From Rhipidocladum racemiflorum (Eukaryota > Streptophyta > Magnoliopsida > Poales > Poaceae), in contig CM070591.1 of NCBI GenBank assembly GCA_036346355.1, positions 35,930,392-35,994,391 of the forward strand: a DNA stretch of 64,000 nt, in the 5' to 3' direction. Of the stretch, positions 21,112 to 31,217 are shown piece by piece. A model generated the notes under the pieces. It was not told the origin of the DNA. It was given only the letters and a program-made list of their open reading frames with translations, and ran no database searches. The position numbers and the translations under genes were made by a program. The stretch's first letter is position 1; the number at the start of each line of letters is the position of its first letter.

Positions 21112-24100
21112 TGTCGGGACCCCGAATTTGCAAATCCGGACCCTCTGTGTATTCAGCACTAGTCCAGGAACGCGCTAGTGCACACAGTCTTAACATCGGT
21201 AAATATCACAATCATACCATTCGATATTACCAAAGTACTTTACTTAAATAACCAAACTGGTTACTCGACCTTATGGTCAAGTTACAAATGTATGCCTCGC
21301 AAGGCGAAACTTATTAAAAGAGAAATAATAGCAATGAAAATCAAATAGCTTAGTGGCGCCATCCAAGATACCACGTGCAACCTGACCGGGCTCGCTTCCC
21401 TAAGTAGAGCGGATCCTCTTGGAGTTCCTCCTCCAAAGCTGGCGTAGTCTCCTCTTCAACTGATGTTGTGTTGAGGCAAGGGTGAGTACTTGGTACTCAG
21501 CAAGTCATGCACAGAATGCAAGCTAATATACTATATGCATGGCTTGGTACAAAGGAATAGCTCAAGGTATATTTGCAAAGAAATGACATTTGACAAGTAA
21601 TATAAGTAGATTCGAAAGCAGTAGAAATAAGTAAAGCATAAATAACTTTTCAAGAAGTTTAATAACATTTTCCCCATCCTAAACCACTTTTCCATCATCT
21701 TCATTATTAAACCAACCCAACCTTTCAAACCAAAGTTATTTTTGAGAAAATCTAACCCTTGACTGTAATTCCCGAGCGATGTCCAATACCGCGGACACGG
21801 CTATTCGAATAGATTCTATACTCTGTAGAGGTTATGCACTTTACCCACAAGATACAGTCAAACACCACAAAGGCGAGTTCAGTGAACAAAGTCTTTGGAA
21901 ACTTCTAACAATACAAGTGGTCCTCCCGGTTATTGTGCAAGACTAACCCTTCCCTTCGCTAAGGCGAAGTCTAGGCCAATCAACCGTTAGATGGGTACTG
22001 GCCTCAGCCAGACGCCCCCGCACAACTTACACAAAGGGTGTAGTTGACCTCTGAGGTCCCACAGTAATGCGTTATTAGCGACTTAGTCAACTAGGTCCGT
22101 CCCATTACAGACATGTGGTTGCACGTTAGACCCAGTTCAAAGGCTTGCAAGGTTAAGTCCTTAGGGTGACCAGGGCAAGACTACCCGAAAAAACAAAACA
22201 ACACTCCCGATGCCACAACTGGCCCACCTGATTACTCTTTGCCACATGCCCCGGTCGAAAACTGTTTATCAAACCCCAGTTGATTACCATGCACCACGTG
22301 CCATCAACATCACATGATACTTTTCCAAAACAGGTTCAATATATCATTAAGTCAATATTAACATTTGATTGTCCAAAATCATGTCGAGCACGAAAGTGTC
22401 TAAGCAAAGATACTACAACGGTCTAAACCCATGTTGGCGATTTAATAATGTCCAACTAGTAAACCACAACTAGGGTGACAAGGGGTCATGGCACATACTT
22501 AAATAATCAAGGTGTCATACAGCAAATTGGTACTTATCTAATCCCCAAGTTTAAACCAAGTATTTTTCTAATTGAACTAGCATGCAATAGTTTAAATCAA
22601 AATAGATTTCGAAATAGGATCAACATGGTCAAAGCACAACTTGCCTTCAAAAAGTACTTGTTCTTGGTCTTGAGTTGGATCCTGAGTTAATACTTCTCCT
22701 TCGAATCCTTCCCAGACTTCAACGCCTACTCGTAAAGCGTGCAAATAGCAAATACACAAATAAACAATAGGCAAAAGTGTCCAAACATCCAAATAAAATC
22801 CATAAACAGAAAGAACATAATTTTATGGATTTTAGAAACTGGAATCACAAATTTGGAGTTAAGACGCAAAAGTTATGATTATTTAAAGTTTAAATAATCA
22901 TTTAAATAATTTTGCAGAGAAAAACTTTAGTCCAAAAATTAAATAAAATTTATATTTAAGTAGATCTCATTTTTATACAAATTTAGAAATTTGAATCACT
23001 CAAATCGGAGTTGAAACGCAAAAGTTATAAGCGTTTGAAGTTTGAATCTAAATTTGAATCAATATTTCGAATTAATAAATCATTTCTTTTTCGGAAATTA
23101 ATTATTGCGTCATCATGGACACGTGGCAGCCTCTGATTGGTTGGCTGACGTCAGCCGGTCCATGGACTTGGTCCACGCTTGGCTTGGGTCCACCGTGGAC
23201 TCGGTCCACGACTCTACGTGTCGCTGACATGTGGGACCACTGATGACGTCATGGGTGACGTCAGCGCTTGGCTGGGTCAGCCACTGACATGCGGGCCCTC
23301 TGACACGCGGGCCCCGTGTGTCAGCGTCACACGCCTGACGCAGCGTGGGCGCGCTGACCGCGTCGGTCCAACTTCCCGACACGTGGCGCAATCTCGACCG
23401 TTGATTTGAAATTCAACGGCCGCGATTAGATCCAGGGTTAACGCGTTGAATCTACTCGATGATCGTGGGCCGTTCGATCTAGATCGGACGGTCCAGATCT
23501 AATCCTATAATAATCACCACTACGGCACGCGTGGCGATTGTGAACCGCTGGATCTTGATCCAATGGTCCAGATCTAATCGGGTTTGGAACACGTGAACTC
23601 ACTCTCAACCGCACGATCAAGATCGGACGGTCCACAAAGCTTCGCGAGGGCGATGGCGACGCGGGCGGAGCTGCAGCCACCGGAGACGGAGACGACGACG
23701 AGCCCGACGGCGCCCGGTCGTTCCGGCGAAGTGAGTGGTCTCTTCAGTGCGCTGGCCGGGGTTCGGTTACGGGCTCCTTCGGCGGAAGACAACGGACGGC
23801 GGCGAGACGGCAAAAACGCGGCGGTCACCTCCTCCAACTCACGGCGAGCTCGCACGGCAAAGCGGTGGCGGCTCAGCGTAGATGGCTCGGGAAACGGTGC
23901 GCAAGGATGAGGGCAACCTCGGGCGTGACTGTGGCTTTAAATAGCCTCGGCGTCCGTGTCGAGACGAAAACCTAATTCTACACGGCGCAAGGGCGCGGCG
24001 AGGAGTCCGGCTCGGACTCGGCTGGGACGATGACGCCAGCCATCCACGGGCACGATCAACGGCCACGATCGCACGAGCGCGATCGGATCCGGGCCGGATA

Positions 24101-24563
24101 CGGCTCGAACCGGTACGGGCGGATCTCAGCCGTTGGATCTTGATCCAACGGTTGGGATTGATTAGGTTTTGGAGTTGGTTTGGTCGAGTCATGTGGCTCG
24201 GGTCGGACTCGAACTCAAGTCTGACTCGGGCTCGGTCGGATGAACAGTAACCGACTCGGTTTGATTTTCCAGCGATTTAATATTTAAAATAATTCCCAGA
24301 AATTCATTTAATTCATTAAAAATAGCAAAATACTCAGAAAAATTCCAGAAAAATTCTGGAAAATATTTTAGGGTATTTGGGACTCAAATAAAATATTTCC
24401 AGCAAAATTTTATTTGCAATATTAAATTCTTTAATTATTTCAAAATGGAATAAATTCAAATAAATTCCAAATAAATCCAAATAAATTCCAGAAAATTCCA
24501 AAAATTCACCAAAGTGCCAAATCACACATGAATTCAATAAAAGCAAAATTTTGGGGTGTTACA
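21112..24563 (-). mobile_element. L1: solo LTR, chromodomain-gypsy family (3452 bp)
   Basis: On the plus strand it starts TGTCGGGACCCC and ends GGGGTGTTACA, and it is flanked by ctagc (21107-21111 and 24564-24568). This is the reverse of the family orientation TGTAACACCCC...CCCGACA, fixed by polypurine tracts beside L6 and L7. No internal sequence remains, so it arose by LTR-LTR recombination. A TATA-like CTATTTAAAG (minus strand) lies near 23935. It is inserted in S1. Confidence 0.9.
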
Positions 24564-25074
24564 CTAGCTCAACCCACGACGAACGGATCTCATTCCTTAC
24601 AACTCCAACCAAACTCAACCCAATTCTAGGGATGACATTATCTACCCCCGATCTACCACCCTAACATCCAACATTGCCCAAAACAACCCCAAAACCAACC
24701 ACCCACCAAAACCCTAACATCCCCAAAGTTCAACCCAAACCTCAACCTTGCAACCCAACCTCAAATCCTACCCCAAAGGAACCCTAGAACTCAAGGGCAC
24801 TAGATAGGGAGGCCAAGAAGGGAGCTTACCTTCAAGGAGGAGGAACGAGAAGGAGAGGAAGCCGGGTAGGGGAAGGAAGACGCCGGCTTGAAGGAGAGCT
24901 TGAGGTCACCGGGATGGGGAAGCTATCAAGGAGGAGCCACGGGAGGTCACCGGCCGATGGGGAGCTCGCCGTGGAGGAGCCCAAGGTGGGGAGCACGGAA
25001 GGAGGGAACAAGTAGGAAGAAATGAATGGAGAGGGGACCACAAAAATCAGACTTTTATACAAAACCCCCACACG

Positions 25075-25275
25075 ATCCGGACTCTCCGGATGTTCAACCC
25101 GGAGACTCCGGGTTGGGGTCTTGATCTGATCAACCCGGACACTCCGGACATTCAGTCCGGACACTCCGGGTTGGGGTGTTCGGTCAGGGCAATCCGGATA
25201 CTCCGGACAATATATCCGGACATTCCGGGTTGAGTCCAGACATTCCGGATGTTGATCCGGACACTCCAGATGCCC
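25075..25275. repeat. Cluster of CCGGANACTCCGG palindromes upstream of the S1 TATA box
   Basis: About nine copies of CCGGACACTCCGG-type palindromes, separated by GGTTGGGG or GTTCAAC-like linkers, lie in 200 bp immediately upstream of the minus-strand TATA box of S1, that is in U3. This is the expected place for enhancer elements; the binding factor is unknown. Confidence 0.75.
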
Positions 25276-25304
25276 CAGAACTTTTGGAACTTGGGGCCTT
25301 GACA

Positions 25305-25662
25305 GCACGGTGGCCGACTCTACAACAGAAGCGGAGTATATTGCGGCTTCAGAGGCCGCAAAAGAAGCTGTGTGGATAAAGAAGTTCATCTCAGAACTTG
25401 TTGTGGTTGCTAGTGCCTCTAACCCAATAGATCTCTATTGTAATAATAGTGGTGCCATTGCATAAGCAAAAGAGCCTAGATCACATCAGAAGTCCAAACA
25501 CATACTCCGACGCTTTCACCTTATACGCGAGATTGTGAATAGAGGTGATGTGAAGATATGCAAAGTAGATACGGAAGCTAATGTGGCTGATCCGTTGACA
25601 AAGCCACTGCCACAGCCTAAATATGAGGCGCACACGAGGGTATTGGTATTAGATACTTAAGT
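25305..25662 (+). pseudogene. Copia-B RNase H, C-terminal part
   Basis: Coding resumes in the same frame as 19065 after removal of S1: VADSTTEAEYIAASEAAKEA, then DLYCNNSGAIA followed by a stop in place of one residue, then AKEPRSHQKSKHI and NVADPLTKPLPQPKYEAH, ending near 25662. The family's catalytic TEAE motif is present. The end of this frame leads into the polypurine tract. Confidence 0.85.
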
Positions 25663-25678
25663 TGACTGACTCAAGTGC

Positions 25679-25689
25679 AAGTGGGAGAT
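25679..25689 (+). promoter_or_regulatory. Polypurine tract of Copia-B
   Basis: AAGTGGGAGAT directly precedes the LTR start TGTTAATGTTATG, the usual copia arrangement. Confidence 0.8.
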
Positions 25690-26674
25690 TGTTAATGTTA
25701 TGCCCTTGAGGAAGGCATATAGATGATTGTAACATGACTATGTTTACGAATAATAATATGATTATTGGTCCAATGAATGTATATCATTATATTGATCAGC
25801 AAGTATGTGACTTGCTTATGAAACTCTTTACTTATTGACATGATTCTGTAAGTATCTCTGATCGGATATCATCGTAGAGGACAACGATAAATAGATCAAC
25901 ACATGTATTGATCGATGATCATGTTTCATAGATCATAGGTTATGGAGATATCATCAATACATTGTGAACACATGTTGAATAACATGGGTTAGATAGACCC
26001 ACAATGAGACACTGCGAGAATGTTACATTCTTATGTGTCATCAATGTATCTCATACATAGTAGATGTATGATCCTTAGACCTGAGATTGTCATATTCCCT
26101 ACATGTGTAATAGTTTACCTTGGGGTTGCCAAACACTATTTCCTAACCGGATAGTAATAAAGGTAGCTTTCATGTTTACTATGAAATATGCAGAGGGAAG
26201 TGAGCAGTCAAGATGGGATTTGCCACTCCAGTGTAACAAAGATATATGTCTAGGCTACTCGTGTGATATGCTTAAGGAAGTGCATGGCCATGCTATGATT
26301 GAGGTGTCAATCACAACTTATTAAACATATCATGGATACGAGAGATGGATTGAATTGTCAAAGGATGGCATGCTTCTCGCCTTGAGTTCAATCTTCATAT
26401 AGTTTGGCAAAGGGATTAATACATGGGTAATTTTGATAGGTTCTATCCGATTTGATAATGATGCGTTTGGGAGTTGGCATGCCCTGCAAGGAGCCGATAC
26501 CAACTATTGGATTGGAAAAGAGTTTTCCGAATCCATGTCCAAATGTACGTGAACCTACAAGGTCACACACTTAATGGGCTGGGATGCATTAATTCGGATT
26601 GGATCCGTAATTAATGGACCTCGAGGGCTTAGCGCGCAGATGGGCCCTGGCTAATTAGGGTGTCACCTCGTGGC

Positions 26675-26682
26675 TATATAAG
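26675..26682 (+). promoter_or_regulatory. TATA box in the Copia-B LTR
   Basis: TATATAAG followed by GAGGGGAGGAGGG, in the position expected for the U3/R boundary of a copia LTR. Confidence 0.7.
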
Positions 26683-26865
26683 GAGGGGAGGAGGGTGGGC
26701 ACAGTAATCTATCCCTCATACGGTTCAATAGTGTTTCACCCCAAACCCTAGCCTCCACCTCTCATTGCCCCTGCCGAGCGACATGGTTCTTGCACGCCGA
26801 CGCACGGTGTTCCATCCCTGGATGTGTGGACTGCTGTGGTGACGCTGCTACTACTGTGGCATGGA

Positions 26866-26957
26866 GAGGACGATCTGTAGCGAGGACAATCCGCAGCGAG
26901 GACGATCCGAAGCGAGGACGAACCGTGGCGAGGACTATCCACGCCGAGAACGATCCA
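26866..26957 (+). repeat. Minisatellite AGCGAGGACGATCC in the Copia-B LTR
   Basis: Five to six diverged copies of a 15-17 bp unit (AGCGAGGACGATCCG and variants) follow each other in the transcribed part of the LTR. Confidence 0.7.
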
Positions 26958-27101
26958 CTACATCAACGCGCGAAGGATTTCGCAACTGCGCATCTAGTGG
27001 TAATTGATCCATGATCCCCTTCTTACAAGTAGCTTCCTGGTTATGTGGTAGAAATTTTTAATTTGTCCTAGCGTAGCATACCGCGTTCCTCAACAAAGAA
27101 T

Positions 27102-28085
27102 TCATCCTTTCGGCTGGATACCGAATTGTGTTAGTCCAGTCGGCCCCTCTGGGTGGTGCAGCCTGTATTGGAGGTGCTTGCCACCTAAACTATGCCGATG
27201 CCCCCCGAGTGCAAACTTGGGCAGCTCGTGGCAATGCCCCCCGAGTGAGGACTCGGGCTGATCGTGGCGATGCCCCCCGAGTGTGAACTCGAGTTGGTTT
27301 GTCGACCTGAGCTGCAGGTGGTTTTTCAAAGTCCCGTGGTTAACGACTTGGTGTTTCATGGGCTCCTGTAGTGGTACGAAGGGTTCCGAGTATGCGACCA
27401 CTCGTTGAGGGTGTTGCGTACTTGGAAGTGGGTTGGATGTGACACCTATTTTAGCACCATCTGTGTAAGCATGGTACTGCCTGACCTCGCTCATCCCAGG
27501 ATCCTTAGGCAAGATGATGGTCTACTGTGGTGGTGCGAGTGTCGTGACCGCAACCAATAGTCTATTTTCAACCATCGACTTCAGGCCCTGAGTGCTTTGT
27601 CCGATCGAAAAGACAGGGTATGTAGGAAGAGCCTGTTTTGGTTCAAAAAGAGATCCGGTTGTAACAAGATCTTGCACCACTTCCTTTACACTATTTAATA
27701 TCAATGGCCTAAGCATGGTGACTAGGGCCGATGATTGGTTCAATAATGCACAATTTATAGATTGATTGATCATATCCGATAATTCTGCTTGTGCATGTAG
27801 ATATCGGCTTACCGTAGCTCCGCTGTCGTTGTTGGGGGCTTCCGCCCCGAAGGGATTGATCGTTGGTAGCGCCGTTTTTTGCGTGACACCACGTTGTGTC
27901 TTCTGGTAGCAGTCCAGCATCATCTGCTCAAACTCCACCTTCTGATCTTCGATCTCCTTGCGCTGCTCTGGCGATAAATCGGCCATAGTCAGTGCGATTA
28001 TCGCATCAGGGCTGATGTCAACGGAAATGGTGGTCTTTCCTGTTGACGTCATGTTGGCTTCTTCGAGTCCTACCGGGCGTGCCAA
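27102..28085 (-). CDS. Antisense ORF in Tat-C, gag-like or accessory, unidentified
   Basis: A 188-codon frame starts at 28085 (possibly at the later Met near 28052). It has a hydrophilic helical part (LSPEQRKEIEDQKVEFEQMM) and a segment rich in hydrophobic residues (AELSDMINQSINCALLNQS, then LRPLILNSVKEVVQDL). It stops at 27522; a second frame from 27512 to 27102 continues with a His/Gly repeat (three copies of LGGHRH-like), which suggests a frameshift. A TATA box lies about 490 bp upstream on the same strand. It resembles the start of a retrotransposon gag in general character, but I recognise no defined domain. Confidence 0.4.
27196..27305. repeat. Tandem repeat ATGCCCCCCGAGTG, about 39 bp unit
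   Basis: Three copies of GATGCCCCCCGAGTG...ACTCG..., about 39 bp apart, encode the repeated His/Gly segment of the antisense ORF. All three keep the same frame. Confidence 0.7.
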
Positions 28086-28577
28086 AGGTGTGTTGGCGTC
28101 GAAAAACTTGACGACGAGTCGATCACCACCAACACACGAGAACGCCGGGTTCAGATTCTACGGGCGTGCCAGCTGATTTGATCACGCAATCGGCAAGAGA
28201 CGTATTCCCCGACACGATAGATCAGAAGAACGATCAGGGGCCTATCATAGGTCGATCCTAATTGGTCTGAGATGAACCAGCGTAGATTGGGAGTTTCGAT
28301 AGATCTAACTAACCCTTGCGAGCCGATCAGATAGGGTAAAAGCCTACTCTTCCCGAAAAAGGTGATGCGCAGCAAGATCAAGAAGAGAGTAGAGCTTGGC
28401 AGGGTGCAATGCAACAGAGAACAACAATTGGTGAAGCGCTACTCGTGTTGATTAATGTGTATTACAAGAGGAAAGATTACAAGACTAAAAATGACTACTC
28501 ATAATGCTGAAAAGTAAAGTAATAGATTGACTGGTTGTTTGGATGTGTGTCCCCTTTGATGTAGCTCGTCGGTCTCC

Positions 28578-28586
28578 TTTTATAAT
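28578..28586 (-). promoter_or_regulatory. TATA box of the Tat-C antisense unit
   Basis: The minus strand reads ATTATAAAAGGAG. The downstream leader (28085-28570) has no long ORF, and the ORF at 28085 follows on the same strand. This mirrors the arrangement at 10523 in Tat-A. Confidence 0.5.
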
Positions 28587-31088
28587 CCTCAGGCCTGATC
28601 GTATTTGCATCGGTGTCTTCATCCAATCATACCGGCCTTGAATTCTTCCTTCCATCTTGGGCACGATCGTATTTGGTCCAGGTTGTATTGGCTTTGGTCT
28701 TTCCTTCTGATCCATGTGTTACCATAGGATCGCAACCTTCTAAATCATCTGTCCGCCACCCTTTGCCAACCTGGTTCATGCCGGTCACTTCAGACTCGAG
28801 CCAAGATCGCACCTGTCGGGACCTGAATATGCAAATCCGGACCCTCTGTGTATTCTGTACTAGTCCAGGATCACGCTAGTACACACAGTCATAATAGGGA
28901 TGAAGTACCACAATCATACACAGCGGAATTAATAAGAAAGTACTTCAAACATTAAATAAACTGGTTACAAGACCTTAAGGCCAATTTACAAATAGTGTGC
29001 CACGCAGGGCTTACAATAACCAAAAGTAAATAATCAGCAGCGGAATGAAGAACGTCGGTGACTCCCATCATTATGCCACAGGCAACTGACAAGGTTCAAC
29101 TCCTAGATAATTGCCTCCTCGTGGAACTTCGCCTCCTTCGAAGTTGTAGTCTTCTCCTCAACTGATGATTGTGTTGGAAGCAAGGGTGAGTATACAACAT
29201 ACTCAGCAAGTCATGCACAGAAATGCATCTCTATTACTACATGCATGGCTTCTTCCAAAGGAATGGTTTAGTGGTTATTTTGCACTAAACAGCATTTTGC
29301 TTTTGTTAAACACTCTTAATAGATTCAAAAGCAATTAAATCATATTGTATAATAAGTTATCAATCTCTTCTCAAACAGTTTGGCACAAAGCCCTATATCA
29401 CTTTGGCAATTATCTCTGGCCTACAGCCACCCATTCCCATATTTTTATTTCAGAAAATCTAACCCTTGACTGTAATCCCCGAGCTTTGTCCAGTACCGTG
29501 GACTCGGCTATTCGAATAGTTTTAACACACTCTGCAGAAGTTATGCACTTTACCTACAAGATACAGTCAAACACCACAAAGACGAATGACTATAACAAAG
29601 CCTTTCGAAAACTTCTACCTTAACAAGTGGACCTTCCCGATTGCCATACACTATCCCTTCTCTCAGCAGAGACGAAGTATAGGACCGACATACCATTGGA
29701 TGGGTACCTAGCCGTAGCCTCGGTACGCTCCCCCGTACAACTACACAAAGGGTGTAGTTGACACCCCGAGGTACCACATGCAAGTTATTAGTAACTTACT
29801 CAAATAGGACCGTCCCACCTCAGTCATGTGGTTGCACGATTGACTCAATTCAAAGGCTTGCAGGGTTAAGTCCTTAGGGTGACCAGGGCAAGACTACCCA
29901 AAGAACCAAAACGACTTTCCCGGTACCAATCATGGCCCACAAGATCAACCTTGCCACTTTCCCCAGACTAAATATTTTCCCACCCAGTTTGATTATTGTG
30001 CAACACATGCCAACAATAATATCAATTACCATCTAGAACCACAAAGGTACCTACACTTCACGTCATCACGTGGCAAGATTACACCATTTCCAAAATTCAT
30101 TCCGTATATCATTAGTCAATATTATTTTGCCATTTGAAACACATTTCACGCAAGCATAGCTACGCAACTATTCACGGTCTAGCCTCCCGTGTTGGCACAA
30201 TAGTATCATCTAACTAAATTAACCAACTTAAGGTGACAATGGATACATGGCATACAAATATTAACCTCAAGGGTGTAATTAACAATTGGGTTGATTAACT
30301 ACTTCACCCAAATTAAATTAATTCATTTTAACAAGATAGCATGCATAATTTAAATCAAAATATATTTCAAAAGTTAGCAGCAATATGGTCAAACACAACT
30401 TGCCTTCGTAAAGTAGCGAGTCTTGGTCTCGAGCTTGATCTTCGAAATCCGCATCCTCACACAGCTCGACATCTACGCGTAACAGATAAAGAACCAAATA
30501 AACACGCAAAACAACGTACAAACACACATTCAGAGAAATGCTACAAATTAAACTAATTCATAATTTCACGAAAACTTCCAGATAATTAGTCTAGCATTTT
30601 CTAAGATTTATAAAATTTATTTTGGAATTTTTGAACGTATAGTTTAAGAGCTACAAAATTCGTAAGTTTGGTCTTTCCGCGAATAATTTAACAGTACAAA
30701 TTTATTTATAAAATTCCAGTAAAATTACTGTAGAAAGGTATTAATTTGTACTAATTAACAAAATTTATTGCAAGTGATTCGGACTTAAAATGAATTTGTA
30801 GCGAAAAAGACAAAATTCACAATTTGGGTTCAAACTCATGTACAAAGTCACGTCACATGGCTTAATGCATGGCACTGTTTGGCGTGAGCTTGGATTCGTG
30901 CATGTACTGATTCGACTTACACACACTAATAAATAATATATATACACACAGGAATGTATATATGTATACATACCGAATGCATGTATAACCAAGGTACTGT
31001 TCACGCTAAAATATTTATACACAGGCGTAAATATACGACGAGATCCACCGATCAGTGGAGATAGAGCACGCGAACAAGAAAAGAAATA

Positions 31089-31217
31089 CTACCGATCGAC
31101 AGTAACAATGACGGCGGCGACACAGGGGAAGACGACGGCGACAACGACGGCGAAGGCGGCGTACACGGCGGCAACGACGTGGACAGCGGCGGCGATGGCG
31201 ACGGCGACGACGACAAC
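31089..31217. repeat. GAC/GGC triplet-rich minisatellite in L2, left part
   Basis: A run of GACGGCG, GACGACGGC and ACGGCGGCAAC units. The array continues on the other side of L3 at 34861-35045, showing that L3 inserted into it. Confidence 0.7.

Larger units (their letters stand above)
19066..25304 (-). mobile_element. S1: solo LTR of a gypsy-like element, holding solo LTR L1
   Basis: It begins TG at 19066, ends CA at 25304 and is flanked by gcacg (19061-19065 and 25305-25309), within RNase H of Copia-B. Without L1 it is about 2.8 kb. No gag or pol is inside, so it is a solo LTR. A TATA box GTATAAAAGT on the minus strand (25051-25060) gives the orientation, so the LTR reads TGTCAAGGCCCC... 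from right to left. Clusters of a palindromic CCGGANACTCCGG motif lie upstream of this TATA box (25075-25275) and far downstream (20875-20995). The family is not identified. Confidence 0.8.
16573..27095 (+). mobile_element. Copia-B: plus-strand Ty1/copia element split by S1
   Basis: Parts at 16573-19065 and 25305-27095 are one copia element in gag-PR-IN-RT-RH order with a 3' LTR. Solo LTR S1 (19066-25304) interrupts the RNase H gene and is flanked by gcacg on both sides; removing it restores the reading frame. Its 5' end is separated by Tat-A, which inserted into gag. The expected right target duplication aagaa lies at 27096-27100. Coding parts contain several stops and a large reverse-transcriptase deletion, so this copy is dead. 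Confidence 0.85.
25690..27095 (+). repeat. Copia-B 3' LTR (1406 bp)
   Basis: It starts TGTTAATGTTATGCCC after the polypurine tract and ends ...CGTTCCTCAACA. It carries a TATA box TATATAAG at 26675-26682 and a 15-18 bp minisatellite downstream of it. Sequence after 27095 belongs to Tat-C. Confidence 0.8.

Noticed and set aside
19066..25304. S1 as a CACTA DNA transposon because of its subterminal repeat clusters
   Set aside because: The ends are TG...CA with a 5 bp duplication; CACTA elements have CACTA-type inverted ends and a 3 bp duplication.
24832..25389. 185-codon minus-strand ORF spanning the S1 end
   Set aside because: Its middle is a translation of the CCGGANACTCCGG array (repeated PEYPD-like units) and it crosses the S1/Copia-B junction.
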